From positions 1-64,000 of the forward strand of contig CAMLLG010000002.1 of the NCBI GenBank assembly GCA_946480825.1: DNA of 64,000 bases, read 5' to 3'. Numbering within the stretch: the stretch's first letter is position 1; each line of letters starts with the position of its first letter. Source of the stretch: an uncultured Lysobacteraceae bacterium (GTDB lineage Bacteria; Pseudomonadota; Gammaproteobacteria; Xanthomonadales; Xanthomonadaceae). A model generated the notes under the pieces. The model saw only the letters and a list, made by a program, of their open reading frames with translations. It was not told the origin of the DNA and made no database searches. The position numbers were made by a program, and so were the translations under genes. This document shows positions 42,113 to 53,688 of this stretch, piece after piece.

Positions 42113-43390
42113 TCAGCTTCCGGCGTCGGCGACGACGATGCCTTCGCCGCAGCGCGGGTCGCGTCCCGACTTTCCGGCCGCTCGCGACATGGTCTTCAAC
42201 CGCGCATGGGTCTCGCCTGCGGCGCCCGGTGCCGGCGAAGACCGTCCGAGCGCGGCCAGCCGTGCGACCAGCGGTGCCGCGAAGGAGGTGCCGCGAAGAC
42301 GTGCATCGACGACGCCCGGTGCGCAGAAATCCACCTGCGGGCCGCGCGCGGATTCCGGCAGCGCGCGCAATGTCGCATCGACGGCGCCGACGCCGATCAC
42401 ATCGGGATAGGCCGCGGGGAATCGCGGCGGCGCCGCGGGCCCATCGTTGCCGACCGCGGCGACCAGGACGTGGCCGCGCGCGGTCATCGTGCGCACGACG
42501 CGCCGCAGCAGCGGATTGTCCGGACCGACCAGACTGATGTTCACCACCGGCACGCGCTCGCGCGCCATCCAGTCCAGCGCATCGATCAGGCCCAGCGTGC
42601 CGCGGCCGACGGCGTCTCCGCACCACAGGTCGGCGGCGTAGAGCGTGCCGCCGAGTCCGTTCATCAGTCGCGAGGCGACCGTGGTGCCGTGCGCCTGCGG
42701 CCGCGCGTCGCCGTCGCAGCCGCGGCGCACGATCCGGCTGCGCGCGAGCGCGGGCGATGCGCCATCGACGCCGCCATCGATCAGGCCCACGCGCAGTGCG
42801 ATCGGCAACGGTTTCGAAACGGGATCCGGTGCCGAAGCGGAATGCGTGCTCGGCGCACGCGCCGACGCGGCGGTCGACGGTTTGCCTGAGGCGGCCGGCA
42901 GATACAGATGATGGAAGCCGATCTCCGCCGACGGCATCGCCGCGCGCAGCGCGCGCAGTCCGCGCGCCGGCGCGCGGCCGCGGCGATCGCGCAATACCGT
43001 CATGGATTCGCCCAGGGCGTCGAACGCCTCGCGACGCACGGACTCGAAGCCGGCGGCCTGCGCCGCCGCGAGCGCCGCGGAATCGGCATCGAATGCGATG
43101 AATTCGTGCCGCAGCATCGCGGCGCCCTGCGGATCGAGCGCGACGCGGTCGCGTTGTTCGCGCGCGAGGGTGCGGGCGCGCAGGGCGTAGCCGAGTTCGC
43201 CGCGCAGCGTGTCCGCCGCGTTCCGCGCATCGCGAAGCAGCGGGTCCGTCGGTAGCGGAGTGTCCGCGATCGGCGGAAGCGCATCGTCCACGCGGCCCGG
43301 CAGCGTCTGCGCCGCGCAGGTCGCGGACAGCGTGATCGACAGTGCGATCGACGACGCAACGCAACATGTGATCCGCGGAAATCGACGCAT
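42113..43390 (-). CDS. secreted S8 family serine peptidase (subtilase)
   Basis: The 425-residue protein has a signal peptide (to about residue 27) and an N-terminal region (about 30-195) with no recognised domain. The subtilisin domain follows, with Asp205 (GLIDGGVDG), His234 (AHGTTVAS), oxyanion Asn315 (VGNDGPA) and Ser369 (GTSFAAPL). Catalytic residues are complete, so it should be an active exported protease. It is divergent from the ECF sigma factor gene across 130 nt and may be one of its targets. Confidence 0.88.
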   Translation of the reverse strand: MRRFPRITCCVASSIALSITLSATCAAQTLPGRVDDALPPIADTPLPTDPLLRDARNAADTLRGELGYALRARTLAREQRDRVALDPQGAAMLRHEFIAFDADSAALAAAQAAGFESVRREAFDALGESMTVLRDRRGRAPARGLRALRAAMPSAEIGFHHLYLPAASGKPSTAASARAPSTHSASAPDPVSKPLPIALRVGLIDGGVDGASPALARSRIVRRGCDGDARPQAHGTTVASRLMNGLGGTLYAADLWCGDAVGRGTLGLIDALDWMARERVPVVNISLVGPDNPLLRRVVRTMTARGHVLVAAVGNDGPAAPPRFPAAYPDVIGVGAVDATLRALPESARGPQVDFCAPGVVDARLRGTSFAAPLVARLAALGRSSPAPGAAGETHARLKTMSRAAGKSGRDPRCGEGIVVADAGS

Positions 43391-43520
43391 GACGGTGGCC
43401 TCGGAAGGGGCGGGGACAACAGCGGGCGCATGCTAGCATCGGCCCGATACATCGCCGCTGAGCGCTCGCGACGGGCGATGGAAGAAACCGCGGCTTCCGG
43501 ACGTATGCACTGTCGAACGC

Positions 43521-44072
43521 ATGCCAGAGGATCACACCGTCCACGCGCAGATCGCCCCATCGTCTCCTCCTCGCAGCGAGGTCGCGCAGACCGTTCGCGC
43601 GGGTCTGCCCGCGATCGTGCCGCGGATGCGTCGCATGGCGCGCGCGTTGGCCGGGCATCCGGCGGATGCCGACGATCTGGTGCAGGTGGCGCTGGAACGC
43701 GCGCTGGCGCGGGCCGATCAGTGGCGGCCCGACGACAGGCTCGATGCGTGGGTGTTCGCGATCCTGCGCAATGCCTGGCTGGACGAACTGCGTTCGCGAT
43801 CGCGCCGCGACCGCGTGTTCGTGGACGAGGCGGCGGGCGAGCGCATCGGCGTGGACAGCGTCGCGCATCACGCCGAGGCGATGTCGGTCGCCGAAGCGCT
43901 GGCGCGCCTGCCCGAAGAACAGCGCGAAGTGGTGGCGCTGGTGATGGTGGAAGGTCTGGCCTACCGCGAAGCCGCGGAACTGCTCGACGTGCCGATCGGA
44001 ACGGTCACCAGCCGGTTGGCGCGCGCGCGCGCCGCATTGCAGTCCCTGTTGCAGGAGGAGGCATCGCCATGA
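43521..44072 (+). CDS. ECF-type RNA polymerase sigma factor
   Basis: The 183-residue protein has sigma region 2 (AGHPADADDLVQVALERALA; DAWVFAILRNAWLDELRSR) and region 4 (LARLPEEQREVVALVMVEGL; GTVTSRLARARAALQ). It overlaps its anti-sigma gene by 4 nt. The signal it answers is not evident; the neighbouring secreted protease and the TonB receptor are possible regulon members by position. Confidence 0.92.
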   Translation: MPEDHTVHAQIAPSSPPRSEVAQTVRAGLPAIVPRMRRMARALAGHPADADDLVQVALERALARADQWRPDDRLDAWVFAILRNAWLDELRSRSRRDRVFVDEAAGERIGVDSVAHHAEAMSVAEALARLPEEQREVVALVMVEGLAYREAAELLDVPIGTVTSRLARARAALQSLLQEEASP

Positions 44073-44821
44073 GCGGACATCGCGGGATCGATCCCGAACA
44101 CCTGCAGGCCTATCTCGACGGTGCGCTCGCCGACGACGCGCTGGATGCCGATGCGCGCGCGCGCATCGAAGCGGCGATGGCCGCGGATCCGGCGCTGGCA
44201 TCGGAGGTTGCGGCCGCGTCGCGACTGCGTGCGCGGATCCGCGCCGAATTCGATCCGGTGTTGGACGAGCCGATGCCCGAACGTTTCGCCGCGCTGTTCG
44301 ACGCGCCCGCGGCGCCGGCCGTTTCCGACGCCGGCAACGTGCGTGCGTTGCCCGCACGGCGTCCATCGCCTCGGCCCGCCTGGTGGATGCTCGCCGCGGC
44401 GTCGGTCGCGGTGGTCGCCATGGGATTGGTCTGGCAGACGACGCTTGCACCGGTGCAGTCGGTGGGCGGCGTCGCGTTCGCTGGCGGTCCGCTTGCGGAC
44501 GCGCTCGACGAAAGCCTCGCGAGCGCCCCCGCGACCGATGCCGAGGTCGCGATCGGCCTCACCTTCCGCGATCGCGAGGGGCGCTGGTGCCGCAGTTTCG
44601 CGATGCCCGGCGAAACGCTGTCCGGCCTGGCCTGCCGCGAATCCGGGCGCTGGCGATTGCCGCTGCTGGAACGCGACGCGAGGGCATCGGACGGCGATGG
44701 ACTGCGTCAGGCGTCGTCGCCGGCCTCGCCCGCGCTGCTCGGCGCGATTGATGCGCGGATCGCGGGCGAGCCGCTGTCCGCGGACGAGGAGCGCGCCGCC
44801 CGCGATGCGGGCTGGCGCTGA
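44069..44821 (+). CDS. anti-sigma factor (membrane-anchored, no zinc motif)
   Basis: The 250-residue protein has a cytoplasmic N-terminal domain (HLQAYLDGALADDALDADAR onwards), a transmembrane helix at about 104-122 (AWWMLAAASVAVVAMGLVWQ) and a periplasmic domain with two Cys (WCRSF; GLACRES). The usual HxxxCxxC zinc motif is absent. The ATG overlaps the sigma stop, the usual sign of a sigma/anti-sigma pair. The periplasmic domain would be the sensing part. Confidence 0.85.
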   Translation: MSGHRGIDPEHLQAYLDGALADDALDADARARIEAAMAADPALASEVAAASRLRARIRAEFDPVLDEPMPERFAALFDAPAAPAVSDAGNVRALPARRPSPRPAWWMLAAASVAVVAMGLVWQTTLAPVQSVGGVAFAGGPLADALDESLASAPATDAEVAIGLTFRDREGRWCRSFAMPGETLSGLACRESGRWRLPLLERDARASDGDGLRQASSPASPALLGAIDARIAGEPLSADEERAARDAGWR

Positions 44822-44843
44822 TCAGCAAAGCATCACAAGAACA

Positions 44844-47756
44844 TCACCAGAACCGGTATTCGACCAGCAGGGTGTAGGCGCGGCCGCGCGGATCGGCGAT
44901 GCGCGGTTCCCATGCGGCGCCTGCGGCGAAATCGTTCATGTGCGCGGTGAACGGCGGGTCCTGATCGAGCAGGTTCTTGATCCCGAATCCGAGCTTGAGG
45001 TCCTTGATGCCGCTCCAGGTCACGCTGTAGCTGTACGTGGTGTAGCCCTCGACGCGGGGCTTCCAGTCGGCGGGGATGAAGCTGCCGTTGGCGACGCTCG
45101 CCGGCGGTTCGTCCTCGTAACCGTCGCGGTGGATCTGGCTGAGGGTATGCGCCCAGTTGCCGCGGGCGTACGAGAAATTGAGCGTATGTTTCCAGGTGAT
45201 CGGCAGATTGAAGTAACGCACGTAGCGATCGACCAGGTTGTCCGAGTACGGCAACGCTTCCAGCGCCTTGGTCTTGAACTGGTGGATGTAGCTGCCGTTG
45301 AGGTTCACCTGCCAGCGGCCGCCGGCCAGTTCGCCACTGAGGTTGGCGTCGAGTTCCAGGCCGCGCATCAGGCTGCCGCCGGAATTGATGAAGCGGCGGT
45401 CGATCGCGATCACTTCGCCGCTCGCATCGCGGATCCAGTTGTCCTGGAACAGGTCGTAGTAGCGGATCAGCACGTCGCGCGGCGCCGAACGGATCGTGTT
45501 CTCGCGTTCGATTTCCCACCAGTCCAGCGCGATGTTGAACTGGCTCATCGGCGAGTACACCAGGCCGAAGCTCTTCTGGGTCGATTCTTCGGGCGTGAGG
45601 TCGGGTTTGCCGCCGAACAGTTCGACCGGACGGATGGTTTCGCAGCCGGGCACGTTCGCCCGGGCGATGCCATCGGGGCAGGTGCGCGGATCGGCGAGAT
45701 CCTGGCCGGTGTACTGCACTTCGCTGACGCCGTTGAACAACTGGTTGAAGCTGGGCACCTTGAAGCCGGTGCTGTAGGCGCCGCGGAACAGCAGCCAGTC
45801 GAAGGGCCGGTACTTGAACGAGATCTTCGGATTGGTGGTGCCGCCGAAGCCGCTGTAATGGTCGTAACGGCCGGCGAGATTGAGGTCGAAATTGCTGAAG
45901 ACCGGCAGCTGGAATTCGACGTACGCCGCGCGGATATCGCGGCTGACGTTGCCCAGTGCGTTGGCGTCGTCGAACGGTGCGTTGAACACCGGGCGCCGGT
46001 TGGCGCGCTGGTCGCCGTCGAAATGGAACTCCTCGCGGCGCAGGTCGACGCCGGCGGCCATCGCGATCGGCCCGCCGGGCAGATCGAAGAAACCCAGATC
46101 GCCGGAGACGTAGGCATCGACCGAGGTCACCACCGATTCGCCGCCGTACAGGCGCACGCCGCGTGCGGACGCCGCTTCCAGCGCGGCCAGGGCCTCCGGA
46201 GACTGGCTCTGACCGGGGGCGAGGAACGGATTGATCAGGCCGCTGCCCAGGATCTGTTTCAGCGCGTCGGTGTAGTGGAAGCCGCTGCCGAGGATCGATT
46301 CCGATTTGCTGCTGGCGCGGGTCAGGCCCGCGTCGTAGCTCCAGTCGCCGAGCATGCCGCCGATGCCGGCGACGAATCGATACGAGGTGGTGGTGGTTTC
46401 GATCTGTCGCGGGCCGCAGTCCATGCAGCGCCAGCGATAGGCGATCGGCGCGCCGTAGTTGAGCTGCCCGGCGCCGAAATAGCCCGACAGCGCGTTGTAC
46501 ACCGCGTCGTACGTCGACTGGGTCAGCGGATTGAGCGGGTACCAGGTGGTCGGGCCCAGCGCGGTGGCGGCGGTCGAGGTGCTGGACGAGATCTGGTTCG
46601 GTTCGAAGGTCTTAGCCACGTCGACTTCGGACGCGGTCAGTTCGACGTAGGCCTCGTGTGCGTTGCCGATGCGGAAGGTGGCGCGGCCGATGAAGTCCAC
46701 GCTGTCCTGCGGCTGCTGGATCACCGCCGCGGCCGGGTAGTCCCACGCGCACGCATAGCGCGAGGCCGGCGAATTCCACAGCCGGTAAGCGTACGGGCCC
46801 ATGTCCGGGCCGGCGGCTTCGCAGCCCGCGGCGCCCGGGAGATTGAAGATGTTGACCGCGGTCATGCGGGTGGTGCCGCCGGCGGGATCGAGCACACCGT
46901 TGCGCAGCAGGCTGCTGGCGCCCACGCCGGTGCTGCCCAAGCTGAAGACGGTGGCGAACGGCGTGCCGCGGGTGTCCGGCGACAGCCCGCGATCGGGCTG
47001 GAAGGTGTTGGAGAAATCGCGGTCGCTGCCGCGCAGGATGGTGTTGCGCTTGAGGCTGACGGTGCCGAACGCGTTCCAGCCGTCGCTGTCGATGTCGCCA
47101 TGACCGAACAGCAGGCTGGTGCGGTAGACATCGCCGCCGCCCGCTTCGGTGACATCCACGAAGGCGGAGGCCTGCGCGCCGCGGTAATCGCGCTTGGTGA
47201 TGAAATTGATCACGCCGCCGATGGCGTCGGTGCCGTAGATCGCGGAGGCGCCGTCGCGCAGCACTTCGACGCGTTCGATGGCGGCGAACGGAATCGAATT
47301 CAGATCGACCGCGCGGCCCTTCAGACCATGGGTCGCCACGCGTCGGCCGTTTAGCAGCACCAGCGTGGCGTCCGCGCCCTGACCGCGCAGGTTGGCGCCG
47401 GAGACACCGTTGTTGCCGCGCTGTTCCTCGTTGACGATGCCGGCGTTGCTGGCCAGATTGTCCGAGCCGTTGCCGGAGATGTTGAGGGTCATCAGCAGTT
47501 GTTCCGCCGAGGTGATGCCGAGCTGATCGATCTTCTCCCGCGTGATCGCGGTGATCGGCAGGCTGCCCTCGGATTCGGTGCGTTTGATGCGCGAGCCGGT
47601 GACGGCGATCCGGTCCAGAGTCTCGACTCCTTCCCGGGTCTCGCTGGCCGGAGTCTCGTTGGCGGTGGCGGTGTCCTGTGCGGCCGCAGGCAGGGCCAGA
47701 GCGGCGAACAGGGCGGCACAAAGACGGTTGGCGCGGAGCGTCGCGCGTACAGGCAT
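44844..47756 (-). CDS. TonB-dependent receptor
   Basis: The 970-residue outer-membrane receptor has a signal peptide (to about 26), a TonB-box-like stretch (ETLDRIAVTGSRIKRTE), and a plug with RGQGADATLVLLNGRRVATH and VEVLRDGASAIYGTDAIGGV. The long 22-strand barrel ends in Phe-Trp (YTLLVEYRFW). The NSxP/plug type resembles the carbohydrate and peptide receptors abundant in xanthomonads, but the ligand cannot be assigned. No regulator or TonB gene is adjacent. Its stop is 22 nt from that of the convergent anti-sigma gene. Confidence 0.94.
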   Translation of the reverse strand: MPVRATLRANRLCAALFAALALPAAAQDTATANETPASETREGVETLDRIAVTGSRIKRTESEGSLPITAITREKIDQLGITSAEQLLMTLNISGNGSDNLASNAGIVNEEQRGNNGVSGANLRGQGADATLVLLNGRRVATHGLKGRAVDLNSIPFAAIERVEVLRDGASAIYGTDAIGGVINFITKRDYRGAQASAFVDVTEAGGGDVYRTSLLFGHGDIDSDGWNAFGTVSLKRNTILRGSDRDFSNTFQPDRGLSPDTRGTPFATVFSLGSTGVGASSLLRNGVLDPAGGTTRMTAVNIFNLPGAAGCEAAGPDMGPYAYRLWNSPASRYACAWDYPAAAVIQQPQDSVDFIGRATFRIGNAHEAYVELTASEVDVAKTFEPNQISSSTSTAATALGPTTWYPLNPLTQSTYDAVYNALSGYFGAGQLNYGAPIAYRWRCMDCGPRQIETTTTSYRFVAGIGGMLGDWSYDAGLTRASSKSESILGSGFHYTDALKQILGSGLINPFLAPGQSQSPEALAALEAASARGVRLYGGESVVTSVDAYVSGDLGFFDLPGGPIAMAAGVDLRREEFHFDGDQRANRRPVFNAPFDDANALGNVSRDIRAAYVEFQLPVFSNFDLNLAGRYDHYSGFGGTTNPKISFKYRPFDWLLFRGAYSTGFKVPSFNQLFNGVSEVQYTGQDLADPRTCPDGIARANVPGCETIRPVELFGGKPDLTPEESTQKSFGLVYSPMSQFNIALDWWEIERENTIRSAPRDVLIRYYDLFQDNWIRDASGEVIAIDRRFINSGGSLMRGLELDANLSGELAGGRWQVNLNGSYIHQFKTKALEALPYSDNLVDRYVRYFNLPITWKHTLNFSYARGNWAHTLSQIHRDGYEDEPPASVANGSFIPADWKPRVEGYTTYSYSVTWSGIKDLKLGFGIKNLLDQDPPFTAHMNDFAAGAAWEPRIADPRGRAYTLLVEYRFW

Positions 47757-47992
47757 GCTGGTCTCTCCCCCGAGAGTCTGGATGTGAGCGTGCGATCCCT
47801 GCCGGAGGTACCAGCGGCGCCCGATCCATCTCCGGACCGGTGCGCGAGAGCGCCATCCCGTAATCTAGCAGGTTGTCGAAACAAGATTGTCATGTTCGCC
47901 GCTCGGGCGGCACGTCCGCCCGCGCGCGAACCGACCGGGCCGCGTCGATCACGGTCTCTCCGTCGCGATGCCCCGGTGTTCGCCCGCGACCC

Positions 47993-48016
47993 GCCACCCC
48001 GCAGTTTCGGGGTGGC
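47993..48016 (-). terminator. terminator-like hairpin after gcvP
   Basis: A 9-bp perfect stem (GCCACCCCG / CGGGGTGGC) with a 6-nt loop lies 20 nt past the gcvP stop on the minus strand, before the TonB receptor promoter region. No T run follows. Confidence 0.55.
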
Positions 48017-48036
48017 GCCATGACGCTGCGGCCGGC

Positions 48037-50919
<2,883 letters not shown>

Positions 50920-51037
50920 GGGCAGGCGTCGTCTGGCGCGGCCGATGCCGCGGGAGTGGGCGTTCGGTCCCGCCGTCCTCACGGCCAGCGGGCGCTCGCG
51001 GGCCGGCGGCGATACCGCTCGAGTCCCGCTCGCCCGT

Positions 51038-51232
51038 CTGTCCTTTTGCCTGAGAGTTTGAACGACGGGTCAGAAAAACCCGCGTTTTGCCCCTTCGGCG
51101 CCGGCGCGGCTCGTGCGAGCGGCCGATCTCTCCAGAGTGCTGAATACGCGGCGGTACCGGGCCTGAGCGATTCCGGGCGAATTGCGCCTTCGGCAGCGGC
51201 CCGACACCTCCGGTCCGCTTCTCCCACCGTGC
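51038..51232 (-). promoter_or_regulatory. tandem glycine riboswitch
   Basis: On the minus strand two glycine aptamers lie in a row. The first (about 51232-51150) has GTGGGAGAAGCGG, a GCCGAAGGCGCAA loop and GCTCAGGCCCGGTACC. The second (about 51140-51038) has CTGGAGAGATCGG, GCCGAAGGGGCAA and ACTCTCAGGCAAAAGGACAG, an almost perfect match to the family consensus. The end is about 120 nt before the gcvP start. The arrangement is the known on-switch for the glycine cleavage system. No other gene is supported in 50920-51341. Confidence 0.95.
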
Positions 51233-51341
51233 CCGCGGAGTATACCGGCCGGGGCTCCGTCGCGTCTGCAAGCCAGGGTCTGCCTTTGATGCCTCCTCCG
51301 CGATGGCCAGGATGCGCGCCGCGTCGCGTTACCATGGCCCG

Positions 51342-52142
51342 ATGAGCACATCGCGCGGCCCGAAACACAGACCCGGACGCTCCCCGGGCCCACAGAAGAC
51401 GCCTGCCCGGCCTGCAGCCGCCCAGACGTCTCCGGGCGGCGACGCCGACGAGGATTACGCGCATCGCCTCGTCTGGTTCCCGAAGGCCGTGGCGCTGCTG
51501 CAGCGCGAGCCGGCGGTGGCGATTCCCCTCGGCTATCTGCTGCTTTCGCTGATCGGTCTGTGGTCGAGTTTCTGCTTCTATCGGGTGTTCCGCATTCCGA
51601 TCCTCGAATACATGCAGCCCGGCGATTTTCTGGTCGAAGGCGTGCGTCATCCGATGAATCTGGTGTGGCTGCTGGCGATGCTCGCGGTCGCGATTCCCGC
51701 CTACTGGCCGACGTACTACCGCCTGCACCATCCCGAGCGCGCCGAGCGCTACCGCAAACACTGGTACGGCCGCGTGATCTTCAGCCGTCTTGTCGATCCT
51801 TTCCGTCGTCGACGCTGGTACGACCTCTCGCCGGAGGCCACCATCGCGTTCGCGCTGCTGTTGGGGGGCGGTTCGATGATGCTCACCCACGCGCGGGAAC
51901 GCGCCGCGCACCTGCTGGACGGCGGTGGCGAAGCGGTGCGGGTGACCCTCGGCGGCGATGCCCTGCCATTGCAGGGCACTGCGCGACTGCTCGGCACCAC
52001 CGGTGGATACGTCTATCTGTACTGGCCCGCGAACGGCCGCACCGAAGTGCTGGTGCAGGAGAACGTGAGCCGCATCGAAGTCCTGCCGCGGCGCATGCCG
52101 CGCGGCCGCGCCGCGACCCCGACGACGGTGGCGACGCCATGA
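51342..52142 (+). CDS. hypothetical membrane protein
   Basis: The 266-residue protein has a Pro/Gly-rich N-terminal tail (about 1-45), then three helices (about 62-82, 104-124 and 167-185; AIPLGYLLLSLIGLWSSFCF; VWLLAMLAVAIPAYWPTYY). The C-terminal 80 residues are soluble and strand-rich (RVTLGGDALPLQGTARLLGT; VYLYWPANGRTEVLVQ). No family is recognised. Its stop overlaps the MFS transporter start by 4 nt, which links the two translationally. Confidence 0.7.
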   Translation: MSTSRGPKHRPGRSPGPQKTPARPAAAQTSPGGDADEDYAHRLVWFPKAVALLQREPAVAIPLGYLLLSLIGLWSSFCFYRVFRIPILEYMQPGDFLVEGVRHPMNLVWLLAMLAVAIPAYWPTYYRLHHPERAERYRKHWYGRVIFSRLVDPFRRRRWYDLSPEATIAFALLLGGGSMMLTHARERAAHLLDGGGEAVRVTLGGDALPLQGTARLLGTTGGYVYLYWPANGRTEVLVQENVSRIEVLPRRMPRGRAATPTTVATP

Positions 52143-53374
52143 CCGCGACGCCCACGCGCAGGCGGCTCGCGCTGATCCTCGGCGGCCTGGCCATGATCGG
52201 GCCGTTCTCGATCGACACCATGTTCCCGGCGTTTCCGCAGATCGGCGCGCAGTTCGGCGCCGACAAGGTCGCGCTGCAGCAGACCATCAGCGCCTATCTG
52301 CTCGCCTATGCGCTGATGAGTCTGGTCCACGGCCCGTTGTCGGATGCGATCGGCCGGCGCCGGGTGATTCTCGGCGGGCTGACGGTGTTCGCGCTGGCGT
52401 CGATCGGCTGCGCACTGGCGACCAGCCTGCCGATGCTGCTGACGTTCCGCGCGCTGCAGGGCATGTCCGCAGGCGTCGGCCTGATCGTCGGCCGCGCGGT
52501 GATCCGCGATGTGTTCCAGGGTCAGTACGCGCAGAAGCTGATGAGCCAGGTGTCGATGATTTTCGGCATCGCCCCGGCGCTGGCGCCTGTCCTCGGCGGC
52601 TGGATCCTGGGCTGGGAGCGTTGGCCCGCGATTTTCTGGTTCCTGGTGCTGTTCGCGGTGTCGTTGCTGGCGTTGGTCTGGGTGGGTCTGCCGGAAACGC
52701 ATCCGCCCGAAGCGCGTTTCCGCCCGCGGCCGAAGGAACTGCTGCGCAATCACGCCTACATTTTCCTCAACCGCCGCTTCCAGCGTTTCGCGGCCGCGGG
52801 CGCGTTCAATTTCGCGGCCCTGTTCCTGTATATCGCCTCGGCGCCGGCATTCGTGCTGGATCACCTCAAGCTCGGCGAAGACCAGTTCGGCTGGTTCTTC
52901 GTGCCGACCATCGCCGGCATGGTCTTCGGTTCGTTCCTGTCCGGCCGCGCCGCCGGCCGGGTCACCGGCACCCGACTCGCGGGGGTCGGATTCGCGCTCT
53001 GCGGTTTCGCCGCGGCGCTGAACATTGCTTACAACCTGCTGGCGCCGCAGCTGTCGATGCCGTGGGCGGTCGTGCCGATGGCGATCAACGCGCTCGGCAT
53101 CTCGCTGGTGTTCCCGATCCTCACTCTCGCGATCCTCGACATGTACCCGCGCCAGCGCGGCGCGGCGTCGTCGCTGCAGGCCTTCACCAGCCTGATCCTG
53201 CAGACGACCGTGGCGGGCGTGTTCTCGCCGGTGCTCAGCCACGTGCCGCTGCATCTGGCGCTGGGCGCCGCGGCCTTCACCCTGATCGGTTTCCTGTTCT
53301 GGTGGTGGGAAATCACGCGGACGCGGCTGCCGCCGGAGGGCGAACCGGTGGCCGCGGGGCCGCCGGCGCTTTGA
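52139..53374 (+). CDS. Bcr/CflA-type multidrug efflux MFS transporter
   Basis: The 411-residue protein has 12 predicted helices and Bcr/CflA features: FSIDTMFPAFPQIGAQFGAD in helix 1, VHGPLSDAIGRRRVILGGL in the loop after helix 2, and LQGMSAGVGLIVGRAVIRDV. Such transporters expel drugs such as bicyclomycin with protons, and some export peptides or sugars; the actual substrate is unknown. It overlaps the preceding membrane-protein gene by 4 nt. Confidence 0.9.
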   Translation: MTATPTRRRLALILGGLAMIGPFSIDTMFPAFPQIGAQFGADKVALQQTISAYLLAYALMSLVHGPLSDAIGRRRVILGGLTVFALASIGCALATSLPMLLTFRALQGMSAGVGLIVGRAVIRDVFQGQYAQKLMSQVSMIFGIAPALAPVLGGWILGWERWPAIFWFLVLFAVSLLALVWVGLPETHPPEARFRPRPKELLRNHAYIFLNRRFQRFAAAGAFNFAALFLYIASAPAFVLDHLKLGEDQFGWFFVPTIAGMVFGSFLSGRAAGRVTGTRLAGVGFALCGFAAALNIAYNLLAPQLSMPWAVVPMAINALGISLVFPILTLAILDMYPRQRGAASSLQAFTSLILQTTVAGVFSPVLSHVPLHLALGAAAFTLIGFLFWWWEITRTRLPPEGEPVAAGPPAL

Positions 53375-53380
53375 GCCGCG

Positions 53381-53671
53381 TCATTGCGCGTCCGGCGGCC
53401 CGTCGCCGCCGCGGCGGCGCTTCATCTCGAACGCGAATCCGACCAGCGAGGTGACGATCATGCCCTGCACGGACGACATCACCAGACCGATGACGCTGAA
53501 GAAGCGGAAGCTTTCTTCGGTCACGATGCCGATGATCTGGAAATAGACGGCCGCGGCGATGGCGCCGATCGCGGAGGCGAGCATGAAATCGCGGATCCGC
53601 CAATGGGCGAGGATTCCGAACAACGCGATGATGACGATGTTGATCGCCAGTTGCAGATATTGTTCCGACAC
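53381..53671 (-). CDS. small hypothetical membrane protein
   Basis: From a GTG at 53671 preceded by AGGAGA, the product has 96 residues and three hydrophobic segments (LAINIVIIALFGILAHW; MLASAIGAIAAAVYFQIIGI; SVIGLVMSSVQGMIVTSLVG), ending in a basic tail. No family is recognised. It ends 6 nt from the convergent MFS gene's stop and starts 17 nt after the permease gene ends. Confidence 0.65.
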   Translation of the reverse strand: MSEQYLQLAINIVIIALFGILAHWRIRDFMLASAIGAIAAAVYFQIIGIVTEESFRFFSVIGLVMSSVQGMIVTSLVGFAFEMKRRRGGDGPPDAQ

Positions 53672-53688
53672 GATGCGGCGTTCTCCTG

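Noticed and set aside
41031..44450. 1100-codon minus-strand frame across the subtilase, sigma and anti-sigma genes
   Set aside because: It crosses genes on both strands; low-complexity Arg/Ala composition; no domain.
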